From a virus: DNA of 64,000 nucleotides. The position numbers and the translations under genes were made by a program. Where the stretch lies: IMG/VR virus record IMGVR_UViG_3300042330_000433, positions 28,213-92,212 of that record; one strand, 5' to 3'. Shown here one piece after another: positions 20,301 through 28,626 of this stretch. The stretch's first letter is position 1; every line of letters starts with the position of its first letter. Below the pieces are notes generated by a model. That model saw only the letters and a program-made list of their open reading frames with translations, had not been told where the DNA came from and searched no databases.

Positions 20301-21846
20301 TTCTTTTATTACTTCTGGGTTTCAAATGAATACTACTCAATTTTTTACTTATATTCCAGCTGAATATTTTATTCAAAAAGATATAAATAATAGAGTTAAT
20401 GAAATTAATAATCAAAATCAATATGATTTTTTAGATAAATTTTATTTAAATAATTTAACTGATAAAAAATTAGTAAGAAAGGTATTTAAAGATAATATTG
20501 TAGCTGATGGTGTAAATATAAATAATGGTTTTGTTAATTTATATGACAAAAAAGGAAATTATTATGTAGAATTACATACTGCACCTTCAGTAGATGCTGA
20601 TCCAACTGTTAAAATTAAACCTAGATATTATAAATTAATAGGTTATGATACAGAACAAAAAGGTGTTTATGCTAGAATTCAAGAATTAGATAAAAAGTTA
20701 AATAACAAAATTTTATATAACTTTAATGACTATACAGAATTAATTAATGATGATATTATAAAACTTCAAAAATTAGTATCATTTGATAGAAATATGCAAA
20801 GTATTGATAATGAAATTGAAACTAATAATATTAAAGTTGAACAAGTATCTGAAGTTAAAGAAGTTGTTAAATCTGAAGTTATTGAATCTGATCTTTATAA
20901 AAAATATGGTATAAAAGGAATTGAAATTGTAAACAGATATTCTATTGAAGATACTAAAAATAATCTAGATAAAATTTATGTTTTTGGTGATAATACTAAA
21001 AGAGTAGGTACTGCAGGACAAGCTTCTATAAGAAATAGTGTAAATGCTGTAGGAATTGCTACAAAATTAATACCATCAAATAATGAAAGTTCATTTATGT
21101 CTGATAATGATTTTGAATCAAATAAACAATTTATAGATAGTGATATAAATAAATTAATAGAAAAATCAGATGAAAAAATAATTGTATTTCCAAAAGATGG
21201 TTTAGGTACAGGTTTAGCTAAATTGAAAGAAAAAGCTCCTCAAACTTATCAATATTTAAAAGATCAATTATTAGAAAATTTTGGTTTTGATAATGATACT
21301 GGAGAAATAACTAATTTAATAAAAACAGAATCTATTAAAAAAGAAATAGTAAATAAATCTGAAATATTAAAACCATTATTTATTAAAGATACCACTGCTA
21401 ATGTAGTTAAAGGTTCTGTTGTAAATTATAATGGTAAAAAATGGATTGTTTGGAATATAACAGACAAAGATAAAGCTCAGCTAATAGATACTGAAGGTAA
21501 TAAATTTAGTGGTACACCTAATTTAGATAAATTAAGTCCAATTGGTAATTATATTACTACTGAATTTAATGGTACTGATTATATTGTAACACAAAATGAA
21601 AATATTTATTCATTAGATACTGGTAAGCAAGTATTTACTAATTTAGATGGTTCAACTAAATCTAAAAAAGAAAAAATTATTAATCAGATAATTGAAGAAA
21701 ATAATTTAATGCCAGAAGATAATACATCAGAAGAAGAATTTGATTTAGATTCTTTAGATTATGGTGAGATTACTGAAAGTGAATTAAATACTTTAACAGA
21801 AGAAGAAAAAGCTACAATAGCTTGGCAAAAATTAAATTGTAAATAA
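14365..21846 (+). CDS. Virion-packaged RNA polymerase (crAss-like, DFDxD)
   Basis: A 2493-residue protein with TGSDFDVDKMYVMF, whose Asp residues at 1355, 1357 and 1359 match the catalytic Mg-binding loop of beta-prime-type RNA polymerases. Giant single-chain polymerases of this kind are packaged in crAss-like virions; the enzyme of Cellulophaga phage phi14:2 is the characterised example. It would enter the cell with the DNA and transcribe early genes. The C-terminus carries extra domains: about residues 2200-2310 an 'FGDNTKRVGTAGQA...FPKDGLGTG' domain known from stand-alone phage proteins, then a small beta-rich domain (VVNYNGKKWIVWNI) near 2350. It has its own promoter, and the next gene follows directly after the stop. 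Confidence 0.8.
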   Translation: MACTRVSITGKSESILFDTIYNNLANQNEQLADEMFSHFKSELFKKDFGNFIEDYNNNIISDRTDENGEPKLFYNETAKKYYYLNKDNETIYFPLVNRGLRSIWNYDQINKIKSRLALAYFSKSKLDFNNINFDKASPLPKLKDFILKEIQDKINSLEEEGEYFSAMSLEESLNNLDELVSNVESFFKEMNLEIKEDEENGEWIVEEEGKDPVFNQHSAERNTKKSVSTNVKLRLSLLKDNENLDPIWNEPTFLNRDMVYAALQGVLCEEIPLPGEDIFELHKSALNRILAKKPFLKELHSYLNSPDITENQKSEFSQAFNLIKNNHIVSQYITDKNNVVTHKNLQISDTGSKTTKVKEQWDENFQNIFLSKTNKLKDDSVKRIINAGKVIKSNIDNIQEFNKSIKTGVESELQPKFTKLVEDINLFLKALGIETTQEGLQIYLDNYGKDISLQDMTNNLLTLAIQTEYVVKGLSSKYEKETKDYSSFLTLSQTFNKLAAAEAFMLTEGSDATILTGGKQKWIYSYPSYLSSTINQWKRNPQILLDLYKSGQYQLGSYYMGVLTASTDVNGNKLGYNSNAEQIEASRKLLDKIDLGIMNQMSTETDFKKTTDLSYKDYLTDYINKVIIGEFSRTTTPADKTTDLQIKFNLPVSSYNGIVDGQLQLKKQTKDIFFNYFASEYHRMLEASNEVDNANNGVSNDKLTPHYHYQYQVKNSKGESIVNPNPYDKSGNAFKSQYFENLSPNSKNQTELEKQLTDRLYTGSKFNYSLLERGLDPELDQLFDSYLQENFHKRFTETLNYLQSSDIFIRNAKGFIVPNKIDKNTLDTQYKNISELQKAYAITSDFMVNGLINNIEFSKMFSGDVAYYKNMVDYKKRVPATYTDGLQLRINKDNETFKIATIESVNRKSPFYDLLVESLGKNEAKPYESINSADAQAWITPARWKFLIKALGKWTTGADSHESVYHKMMDTSGKNLIYTQKELKLAAQPLKGVYFYRDASGKPVYLKYSQAVLSQALVKNSDLEKLFNKMNADKIDEVITFDGVKVGSIEPTKIHDDNGNIKDEFELNSQTLFNRGWKLQQDLPTKTFKDLDVGSQIQKNIFAGLLHNKTLEGFELDGNLYNGQQIITEIVKAVTGLTNEGLNSLKKEFKIDDNFKIGNISGFYKSLIAELVKRGGSENVVTALNAETTIVGIPQSAGKLFNIFASVMNSRLIKIKTNGGSFIQMSNFGLNKIEAESQGVRWSPLADNTTNEPYIYVNPDTNRPTVKPGGILLSGSFLSKHVPNWRKYSNEELFVSYDGGEPIINKKIQETIIGYRIPNQGLASNDALRIVGILPEASGDTVVAYTGITTKTGSDFDVDKMYVMFPSYSKNSETDRLEYNNYDENNITKKGLQNRLIELYKSVLTHLEVYKSVMKPIDIDFIQNELNALFPGTSTIFMNHFDPEVDLKLRYSFLGGKAGVGQEANAMVDISREGNLSLLGVKNILWGHHNELNESKFDEEFSEELSEEELDYYAAQMLKPNSSTERINEFKDELRKVKIGDSLTAILNAFVDIAKDPYISKGNWIMSTTNVGNMLLRLGAHPLYVVNFLANPIIKQYVDFQKSKEGLTDVQDSGDTIEKFKKEIVINALDKVEGYTISLGNIYKDYFSQLNIDYKKERLAYQLDNKIITLQEYNSSIESIDKSFKNVSEVLLKKLKIPVEELTRVIDNMKQQHDIAFNPNKLNIFDRKTNQWDKYKLNLEYFRNQNTTKTPDINFQINLLNAFKELQEYSKNVRENVVVSKLDTDGMGKSHNDLFALFNQKEQIMTKVNNEVIGAIKGFNTKFEGTTLEAYYNSLKWVKNVVENNALLFPTGTSQIQSIFNEVSNDLYGTNLVNSELVTKLSKDYNTYLLNKVFDISIEENDDILTNLPKRLHDFNEENKGKYFLLDELNIKISKSKKYQSSIELNNRKKSTTYETLFTNSWKDLMIDNPSLAEDLIKYSFITSGFQMNTTQFFTYIPAEYFIQKDINNRVNEINNQNQYDFLDKFYLNNLTDKKLVRKVFKDNIVADGVNINNGFVNLYDKKGNYYVELHTAPSVDADPTVKIKPRYYKLIGYDTEQKGVYARIQELDKKLNNKILYNFNDYTELINDDIIKLQKLVSFDRNMQSIDNEIETNNIKVEQVSEVKEVVKSEVIESDLYKKYGIKGIEIVNRYSIEDTKNNLDKIYVFGDNTKRVGTAGQASIRNSVNAVGIATKLIPSNNESSFMSDNDFESNKQFIDSDINKLIEKSDEKIIVFPKDGLGTGLAKLKEKAPQTYQYLKDQLLENFGFDNDTGEITNLIKTESIKKEIVNKSEILKPLFIKDTTANVVKGSVVNYNGKKWIVWNITDKDKAQLIDTEGNKFSGTPNLDKLSPIGNYITTEFNGTDYIVTQNENIYSLDTGKQVFTNLDGSTKSKKEKIINQIIEENNLMPEDNTSEEEFDLDSLDYGEITESELNTLTEEEKATIAWQKLNCK

Positions 21847-24800
21847 ATGGCAAATTGCATAAATACAAGCTCAAAAGAATATATTGAGTTATTAGAACAA
21901 TCAAAATTAAATCCATTAATCCTGAAGGCTAGAATTTCTATCTTTCAGGATAAAAATGGTTTAGATTCATATCCTAAATTAGAAGATATTTTAAAATCCA
22001 ATCAAGTTAATACAACTTTAAAAGCTGTAGATATTTTACAATCTGATAAAGCTAAACAAATATTTGAAAAAGGTAAAAAAGCTGGTTGGGATTTAAATAA
22101 AATTCTTACAGAACTTCAAATACCTAAAGAACAGAAGCAATTACTTTTAGATTTAAATATTACTGATAGAGAACAATTAGCTGTAGAATTAGCTTTTAAA
22201 TATAGCTACAGTGTTGAAGTTAATACTACTAAAAGTAAAGGTAATGAAGATGGTTTTAGTTTAGATGATCATTATGATTTAGATTTTAAAGATCAATACA
22301 GAGAAAGTAATGGTAAGTATTATGAAATAAATATTTACGGTGATAATGAAGCTCAAGAAATAAGTAAAGAAGTTTATGATATAGCTAAACAAAATTATAA
22401 AAATAATGAATTAGAAAAAGAAAATAATAAACCTAATAGTTCATATTATTCTAACCTAACAGTTCCAGGTGGTACTAATTATACAGAAAATGAAATAGCT
22501 ACACCATTAATTACACCTAGTATTAAAGGTCATGCTCAATTTAGCACAGATAATGGAATAGGATGGTTTAGAAGTGATGATGCTTTAGTTAATAATGGTT
22601 TAACACAAGAAGAATTAGATAATATTCCACAAGAATATTTAGAAGAAGCTTTACATACAACTAAAACTAGAAGAATACTTGAAGTACAATCTGATTTATT
22701 TCAGAAAGGTAGAGATAAAGAATGGTTATCTAGAGAAATGAATAGTTTAACTCCAGAAGAAGTAGCTAATGAACCTGAATGGCTTAGACCTATTGGAACA
22801 ATTGTTAAAAGTGATAGTAAAAAAAATGCATTTTTAAATCTATTAATAAAAGATTCTAACTGGGTTACATTCTTTGTTAAATCTATTATACAAGATAGTG
22901 CTAAAAAAGGATATGAGAAAGTGTTATTTCCAAGTGGAGATACAGCTAGTAAAGTTGAAGGTCATACAACATTAGAAGAGTTTAAAAAACAGAAAGAAGA
23001 TAGAATTAAAGAACTTGAAAAAACAAAAAATAAAGTTAAAAATTCTAATAAAGATGAATATGCTGATGCTGCTTACGGTGAAGTTTTAGGAAAAAATGAT
23101 TATTTAAATAGTGTAAATAATGAAATAAATCAACTTAAACAAGAACTTGAAAGAGTTGAAGGACCAGAAGGATTTGGTGCTTTAAAACCTATTTATAGCT
23201 TCTATGAAAATACTGTAACTAATATTCTTAATAAAACTTACGGTAAAGATAATGTAAATGTTATTACTGATGAATATGGTAATACTTGGAATGAAATTAC
23301 TTTAGATAATAAAAGAGATACTTCTACTATTTTTATGAAACAAGATTTATCTGAATTTGTAAATGAAACAGGTGAAAATTTATTTCAAGATAATCAAAGT
23401 CAAGGTATCCAATCTAATAAAATTTATAAATCTAATGAATTATTATTTGGTAATAAATCTAAAATTACAGTTGATGAAGTATTAGATAATATTATTACTA
23501 ATTTTCCTAATTTAGATAGTACAACTAAAGAATTAATTAAAAGATCAAAAAAATTACTTAACAAATCTAAAGCGACTGTTAAGTTTATTAATGAATCTGA
23601 ATTATCTGATGATTTAACTATTATGCAATATGAATCAGATAATAATGAAATTCAAATTAGTAAAGCTAGATTATCTAAATATAATGAAAAAGAATCTGTA
23701 ATTGCATTTTTACATGAAGTAGTACATGGTCAAACTGTACAAGCTATGTTAAAACCTGCAAATGAAAGAACTTTTGCGGAACAAGACTTAGTTGATGTAA
23801 TTGAAGCATTTTTATCTAAATATAAAAATAGTGATATAAAATCAGAATATGGTTTTACTGATAAATTTGAATTTGTAGCTGAATTTTATGCTAATCCTGA
23901 TTTTAGAAATAAAGTTAAAGAAACTTCAGAAGTTTGGTGGCAAAAAATAATGAATGCTATTAGAAGATTATTTGATATTCCAGCTAATCCTGAATATAAA
24001 AAGTTATTTGATACAATTATTAATTATGTTGAATTAGAATCTCAAGATTATGTTGGTATTAAAAGATATGATAATATTTTTCAAAAACAAGTTCAACCTG
24101 AAAATATTGAATTAGATACTATTGAAAAACAATTACAACATACAGTTAATCAAGCTAAAGATAGGATTACTCAATTAATTAAAAGAACTAAAGCTGCAGC
24201 TAATGTTAAAAATAAAGAAGAACATAAAAACTTTATTAAATTATTTGAAGCTTTATTAGATGAAATTGTTTTAGCTGAAAGAAATAATAAATGGAAATCT
24301 ATTACTTCATATGCTAAATCATTTTCTAGTGCTGTAAGTAAGCTTAATAATAGTTTAAATAAAGCATTACGTATTGGAGTAGTAACTCATAATAATATAA
24401 TTTATCATAAAGAACAATTTGATTTATTTAGACCTGTAAGTGTTGCTGGTAAATATATAATTGCTGAAGATATATATGAATTATATAAAAATGATCCTTT
24501 TATTGAAAATTTAGTTAAAGCTGATAATTTAGATATTAATGATGATTTATATAATACTTTAGATAATTTATCTACAAAAGATTTAGATACTTTTGAAATG
24601 TTAAAACTTGTTGATAGTTATGAAGAATATTTATCAGCATATGATTTATTAGATGAAATTAATTCTTTAATTACTAGAAGTCAAAATGATAAAACATTAG
24701 AAAGAAAAGATAAAGTTCAAATTGAAGAAATTAAAAAAGTATTACATAATTTAAAAGATGGTCATCAAAATTTAACAGATTCATTTATAAATATTAAAAA

Positions 24801-27462
24801 AGCATATGCTGTTACAGAATTTTCTAAGCCTGAAAATAACACTAAAGTTGTTACAGAATGGAAAAATAAATTGTTTGCAGAACATACTAAATTAAATATT
24901 AAATCTGAAACTAAAGAAGAATATTTTGGTAGAATGATTCAAACAAAACATAAATCTGATTATCAAAATGCTTTAAGAGAAAGTGCTCGTAAAATTGTAT
25001 ATGATCCTTACTTTGATATTTCAACATTTGATAGAAATACTACAGATATTTTAAATATAAATTCTCCATTAATCAATCTTATATCAAATACTATTGGTAA
25101 AATGAGAGATAATATTATAAATGCTTATCATGATAAACAATTTCAACTAAATAAAATATTTAAAAAATATTCTAAAGAAAAAGGACAAAATAAGCAATCT
25201 GAAATGTATGGAAATATTATTGAATTAAGTCAAAATGATCAATATTATTTAAAAGGAGAATACTCTACTAAATTTTTAGATTCTGTTCAAAATGAATTAT
25301 ATCCTATATTAGATAAAATAACTGAATTAAAAGAAAAATATAGTTCACAATTTGATACTAAAAAAGAAGCTTTAAAAGCATTAAATAAAGATGTAGAATA
25401 TAAAGCTTTAAAATCTAAAAGAAAAGCTTGGTTTAGTGCTAATACTATTTCTATTAATGAAGAAACTGTTCCACATCCTAAATACAAGAATGCTGAAGTT
25501 ACAGGTGTTGAAAAAGAATTATTAGATTATTTTAAATCTGAAACAGATAATAATAATGTAACTGTTTATAATAATCATGTTAGTTTAGTTAAATCTGTAT
25601 ATGGTGCTAAATTTTACAAAATTCCTTCTGTTACTAAATCTAATTTAGAAAGAACACTTGAGGGTGATGTTAAAGGTCAACTAAAAGATAAATGGACTGA
25701 TTTAACAGAAGTTAAAGTTGATGATGTAAATTATGGTGAAGCGGTAGATAGTAAAAACAAAGAAAAAAGAACTGTTAAAATTGGATTTAGAGGTAAGCTT
25801 GATTCAAAAGATCAATCTTTAGATTTATTTACTGTATATAGAAAAGAAGCTTTAAATGCAATTAATTATAAAGAAAAAAAATCTAATGAAATAAAACTTA
25901 AATTATTTGTAAATATAGCTTCATCTAAAGAATATAAAAAACGTTCTATTCAAACTGGTAAATGGTTACAAAATAAATATGCAACACATGCTCCAGGAAC
26001 TACATTTAGTGGTGAATTTTCTCAAGAACTTAAAAAAATTGAAGGTCTTTTAGAAACTCATTTATATGATGTGTTATCTTATAGTGGTGGTAAAATATTT
26101 GGTTCAAAATTAGAAGCAACTAAATTAGCATCTATGGTAAATGGATTTGCTGCAAATATTGCAATGACTGCTAACTTAGGTTCAGGAGTTGTCAATGTGT
26201 TAAATGGTGTTACTCAAATGTTTTTAACTTCTGCTGGTGGATATACATTTAATAAAACAGACTTATTAAAAGCTGAAGCTCATTATAGTAAAAATATAAT
26301 GAATATATTAGCTGATTTAAATCAACCTGTTAAACAATCATTTCATAACCAAATGTTAGATATGTTTGATATATTTGGTGGATTTGATACTGCTACTCAA
26401 GAATTTATACGCAATAGTTATGCTAAAAAAATCATTTCAACTCATTCAATGAATGGATTAAATGAAATGGGTGAGCATATGATGAATGCTATATTAACTG
26501 AATCTATCTTAAGAGGTATTAAAGTTATGAATTCTGAAAGAAAATATATTAATAAAGAAGGAACTATAGTTGAAGAATCAAATGCAGCTTCATTATTTGA
26601 TATGTTATCATTAAATTCTGATGGTAAACTTGTTATGAGTGATAAAGTTGTTTATACTAAAAAGAATATTGATTCTAAATATCATGAAGGTGGTAAACAA
26701 CATATTAATTATGTAATTAAAAAGAAAGCTCATGATATATTTGGTGTATACGACCCATTAATGAAAGCTGAAATTGCTAAAACATGGTGGGGTAAAACAC
26801 TAATGATGTTTAAAAACTTCTTTTTATCTTCTTTAAAACATAGATATAAAGGAATTCAAACTTCATTAACAGCTAAAGAAGATTTAACTGAAGATGATAT
26901 GTCATTTAATAATGCAGAACAAGAGTTTACAGAAGGTATTTATACTACATTCATACGTTTTATAAGACAAGGTGTTATACCTAACTTAAATGGTTTTAAA
27001 TTAGCTTATATGAGAGATAATTATAATGCTTTATCTGATTATGAAAAAGCTAATTTAAAAAATACTACATTAGAGGTTTGTTTAACTATGGTTATACTTC
27101 CTTTATTAGGTATGCTTTTAGGTGCAGCTGCAGGAGATGATGATGATGAATTATTTTTTGCAATGTATGCTTTTAGAAGACTTGAATCAGAACTTTCACA
27201 ATTTAGAAATCCAATGGAGTTACAAAGAATGATTGCTAATCCAGTTGCAGCTAACAGATTTATTCAAAACTGTGCAAACGTAGTAAATGATGTTGTAACA
27301 CCTATTAATTTTAATCCTCAAAGAAATGAAACTTTCTTTGATTATTTTAGTGAAGATTCAAAACATAACAATGTATTAGTAAAACATGTTAAAAAAATAA
27401 CTCCTTTCTACGCTCAATTAGACAAAGAATATAAAAATCTCTACAATCTATTGAATAAATAA
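21847..27462 (+). CDS. Giant polyvalent virion protein with HEXXH metallopeptidase motif
   Basis: A 1871-residue protein translated directly after the polymerase. Around residues 200-460 is a segment with GWFRSDD (239-245), ILEVQSDLFQKGR, NWVTFFVKS and VLFPSGDTASKVEG, resembling domains that accompany 'polyvalent' injected phage proteins. Residues 619-630 read IAFLHEVVHGQ, with HEVVH at 623-627, the zinc-binding motif of metallopeptidases; a downstream Glu ligand cannot be fixed by eye. Long charged helical regions follow, and a hydrophobic segment (TMVILPLLGMLLGAAAG) lies about 1745-1762. I infer an injected protein with protease activity against host or virion proteins. The end abuts the convergent terminator. 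Confidence 0.6.
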   Translation: MANCINTSSKEYIELLEQSKLNPLILKARISIFQDKNGLDSYPKLEDILKSNQVNTTLKAVDILQSDKAKQIFEKGKKAGWDLNKILTELQIPKEQKQLLLDLNITDREQLAVELAFKYSYSVEVNTTKSKGNEDGFSLDDHYDLDFKDQYRESNGKYYEINIYGDNEAQEISKEVYDIAKQNYKNNELEKENNKPNSSYYSNLTVPGGTNYTENEIATPLITPSIKGHAQFSTDNGIGWFRSDDALVNNGLTQEELDNIPQEYLEEALHTTKTRRILEVQSDLFQKGRDKEWLSREMNSLTPEEVANEPEWLRPIGTIVKSDSKKNAFLNLLIKDSNWVTFFVKSIIQDSAKKGYEKVLFPSGDTASKVEGHTTLEEFKKQKEDRIKELEKTKNKVKNSNKDEYADAAYGEVLGKNDYLNSVNNEINQLKQELERVEGPEGFGALKPIYSFYENTVTNILNKTYGKDNVNVITDEYGNTWNEITLDNKRDTSTIFMKQDLSEFVNETGENLFQDNQSQGIQSNKIYKSNELLFGNKSKITVDEVLDNIITNFPNLDSTTKELIKRSKKLLNKSKATVKFINESELSDDLTIMQYESDNNEIQISKARLSKYNEKESVIAFLHEVVHGQTVQAMLKPANERTFAEQDLVDVIEAFLSKYKNSDIKSEYGFTDKFEFVAEFYANPDFRNKVKETSEVWWQKIMNAIRRLFDIPANPEYKKLFDTIINYVELESQDYVGIKRYDNIFQKQVQPENIELDTIEKQLQHTVNQAKDRITQLIKRTKAAANVKNKEEHKNFIKLFEALLDEIVLAERNNKWKSITSYAKSFSSAVSKLNNSLNKALRIGVVTHNNIIYHKEQFDLFRPVSVAGKYIIAEDIYELYKNDPFIENLVKADNLDINDDLYNTLDNLSTKDLDTFEMLKLVDSYEEYLSAYDLLDEINSLITRSQNDKTLERKDKVQIEEIKKVLHNLKDGHQNLTDSFINIKKAYAVTEFSKPENNTKVVTEWKNKLFAEHTKLNIKSETKEEYFGRMIQTKHKSDYQNALRESARKIVYDPYFDISTFDRNTTDILNINSPLINLISNTIGKMRDNIINAYHDKQFQLNKIFKKYSKEKGQNKQSEMYGNIIELSQNDQYYLKGEYSTKFLDSVQNELYPILDKITELKEKYSSQFDTKKEALKALNKDVEYKALKSKRKAWFSANTISINEETVPHPKYKNAEVTGVEKELLDYFKSETDNNNVTVYNNHVSLVKSVYGAKFYKIPSVTKSNLERTLEGDVKGQLKDKWTDLTEVKVDDVNYGEAVDSKNKEKRTVKIGFRGKLDSKDQSLDLFTVYRKEALNAINYKEKKSNEIKLKLFVNIASSKEYKKRSIQTGKWLQNKYATHAPGTTFSGEFSQELKKIEGLLETHLYDVLSYSGGKIFGSKLEATKLASMVNGFAANIAMTANLGSGVVNVLNGVTQMFLTSAGGYTFNKTDLLKAEAHYSKNIMNILADLNQPVKQSFHNQMLDMFDIFGGFDTATQEFIRNSYAKKIISTHSMNGLNEMGEHMMNAILTESILRGIKVMNSERKYINKEGTIVEESNAASLFDMLSLNSDGKLVMSDKVVYTKKNIDSKYHEGGKQHINYVIKKKAHDIFGVYDPLMKAEIAKTWWGKTLMMFKNFFLSSLKHRYKGIQTSLTAKEDLTEDDMSFNNAEQEFTEGIYTTFIRFIRQGVIPNLNGFKLAYMRDNYNALSDYEKANLKNTTLEVCLTMVILPLLGMLLGAAAGDDDDELFFAMYAFRRLESELSQFRNPMELQRMIANPVAANRFIQNCANVVNDVVTPINFNPQRNETFFDYFSEDSKHNNVLVKHVKKITPFYAQLDKEYKNLYNLLNK

Positions 27463-27471
27463 AAGGTAAAA

Positions 27472-27505
27472 AAAAAGGCACATACTTAATTGTATGTGCC
27501 TTTTT
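27472..27505. terminator. Bidirectional terminator between convergent blocks
   Basis: A perfect 14-bp stem, 27472-27485 with 27492-27505, and 6-base loop TTAATT. The outer base pairs are A/T runs, so on either strand the hairpin ends in a T run. It lies between the last + gene (ends 27462) and the last - gene (ends 27520) and would stop both transcripts. Confidence 0.9.
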
Positions 27506-27519
27506 GCATTTATAATAAT

Positions 27520-27735
27520 TTATTCTACATGAAATTGAAGAGGTTTTACTAACTTACCATTTTCAATTTCAATTTCAATTTCTTCCATGTAACCATGTTC
27601 ATAAAAATTACCACTTTCAACTTCTTCTTTAGTACTACCTAATTGTTTTAATGCATCTTCTTCAGTGTTTTGCATTGTTACAAAATAAGAACCATCTTGT
27701 CCATCACTATATGTTAAAAATACTTTTAATTTCAT
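27520..27735 (-). CDS. Small acidic protein, unknown
   Basis: A 71-residue protein (MKLKVFLTYSDGQDGSYFV...) with an acidic C-terminal half. It looks distantly related to the 61-residue protein beside it: both begin with a short beta strand, a glycine-containing turn, another strand, then an acidic helix (NTEEDALKQLG / NEEQVLQHIA). Small proteins of this layout are common in phages, but no function is known to me. It is the last gene of the - block, one base after its neighbour. Confidence 0.6.
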   Translation of the reverse strand: MKLKVFLTYSDGQDGSYFVTMQNTEEDALKQLGSTKEEVESGNFYEHGYMEEIEIEIENGKLVKPLQFHVE

Positions 27736-27736
27736 A

Positions 27737-27922
27737 TTAATTTAATTTTGTAATGTCATATGTTTCATGAACAATAGTATCATTATTATCTTCTAATTCT
27801 TCAAGAGTTATACCTCTTTCATCAGCAATATGTTGTAAAACTTGTTCTTCATTATCTGCTTCATAAATAGTTCCACTGACACAATCCCATCCGTTTTGTG
27901 GATTTGTTACAACAAACAACAT
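27737..27922 (-). CDS. Small acidic protein, unknown (paralogue-like)
   Basis: A 61-residue protein starting MLFVVTNPQNGWDCVSGTIY. The 'VTNPxxGWDC' opening is seen in small phage proteins of unknown role. Its layout matches the adjacent 71-residue protein, suggesting a tandem duplication. It overlaps the upstream gene by one base, so translation is probably coupled. No catalytic residues can be named. Confidence 0.6.
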   Translation of the reverse strand: MLFVVTNPQNGWDCVSGTIYEADNEEQVLQHIADERGITLEELEDNNDTIVHETYDITKLN

Positions 27923-28155
27923 TATTTAATTAATTTTAAACAAGTTAATGCTTCATTTTTTTTAATATGTAAATTAAAGAAACTACCTTTACTTTCAGCT
28001 TTATTTAACTTATTAAAAAATTGTTGTGATACGGGTGTGTAAACATATTGTTTACCTGATTTAAAATCTACAGTTAAATCTTTTCTACCTTTATCATATG
28101 TCAAACTCTTAATTACAGAGCTTTTTGGTGTATTTATTTTATTATTCATAATCAA
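27922..28155 (-). CDS. KTSC-domain protein
   Basis: A 77-residue protein. Residues 12-65 follow the KTSC-domain pattern: SVIKSLTYD, then LTVDFKSGKQYVYTPVS, then KAESKGSFFNLHIK. This small domain is found in bacteria and phages, sometimes fused to RNA-processing proteins such as lysyl-tRNA synthetase (hence the name); its function is not established. An alternative start at the third codon (28149) is possible. It overlaps the genes on both sides by a few bases. Confidence 0.7.
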   Translation of the reverse strand: MIMNNKINTPKSSVIKSLTYDKGRKDLTVDFKSGKQYVYTPVSQQFFNKLNKAESKGSFFNLHIKKNEALTCLKLIK

Positions 28156-28447
28156 TTATTTCTATTTTTTTAGGTTTAACTTCTTTCCAAGTTTGTTTAG
28201 CATTAAATTCTTCTTGCATATACCAAGGACTTTTACCAAGATGTGCAGAATAGCATTTACCAGTTTCAACATCTTTAATTACATATTTAAGAGTAACTGA
28301 GGATTTCTCTTGGTCAAATTCAACTTGTTTTTCACTTACAGTTTCATATAACATTTCTTCAGTATCATAATCTTTATAAACACCACCTTCATACATTATA
28401 TCACTTATTTCTTCTTCTGTAAATTTTCTTTCTAAAGTATTACTCAT
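28142..28447 (-). CDS. Unknown 101-residue protein
   Basis: An acidic 101-residue protein (MSNTLERKFTEEEISDIMYEGG...) with a beta-rich middle (VEFDQEKSSVTLKYVIKD) and aromatic residues near WYMQEEF. I do not recognise a family. It overlaps the KTSC gene by 14 bases at its 3' end and lies downstream of the frame-disrupted small gene and thyX, so it is probably part of the same transcript. Confidence 0.55.
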   Translation of the reverse strand: MSNTLERKFTEEEISDIMYEGGVYKDYDTEEMLYETVSEKQVEFDQEKSSVTLKYVIKDVETGKCYSAHLGKSPWYMQEEFNAKQTWKEVKPKKIEIIDYE

Positions 28448-28484
28448 ATTATTTTATTTGTATATTTAATTCATTAACAACCAT

Positions 28485-28626
28485 TCATTGACAATTACTT
28501 ATATCTAAGTCTATTTCTTCAGATGTTAAAAAATGTTCAACATCTTCCCACATATTCATATCATATTCATAAACTAAAACTTCTTGAGTACTTGAACATA
28601 ATATTATTATTTTTTTTTATAAACAT
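28485..28626 (-). pseudogene. Small gene with a frameshift in an A9 run
   Basis: An ATG at 28626 overlaps the thyX stop (TAATG), the usual coupling in this genome. The frame as written runs MFIKKNNNIMFKYSRSFSL then stops. If one A of the A9 run just after the start is removed, the frame continues for 46 residues (…STQEVLVYEYDMNMWEDVE… ending DISNCQ, TGA at 28485-28487), an acidic, protein-like sequence that fills the gap to the next gene. Either the read has one A too many, the gene is broken, or polymerase slippage restores it. Nothing else explains these 178 bases between genes. Confidence 0.5.
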
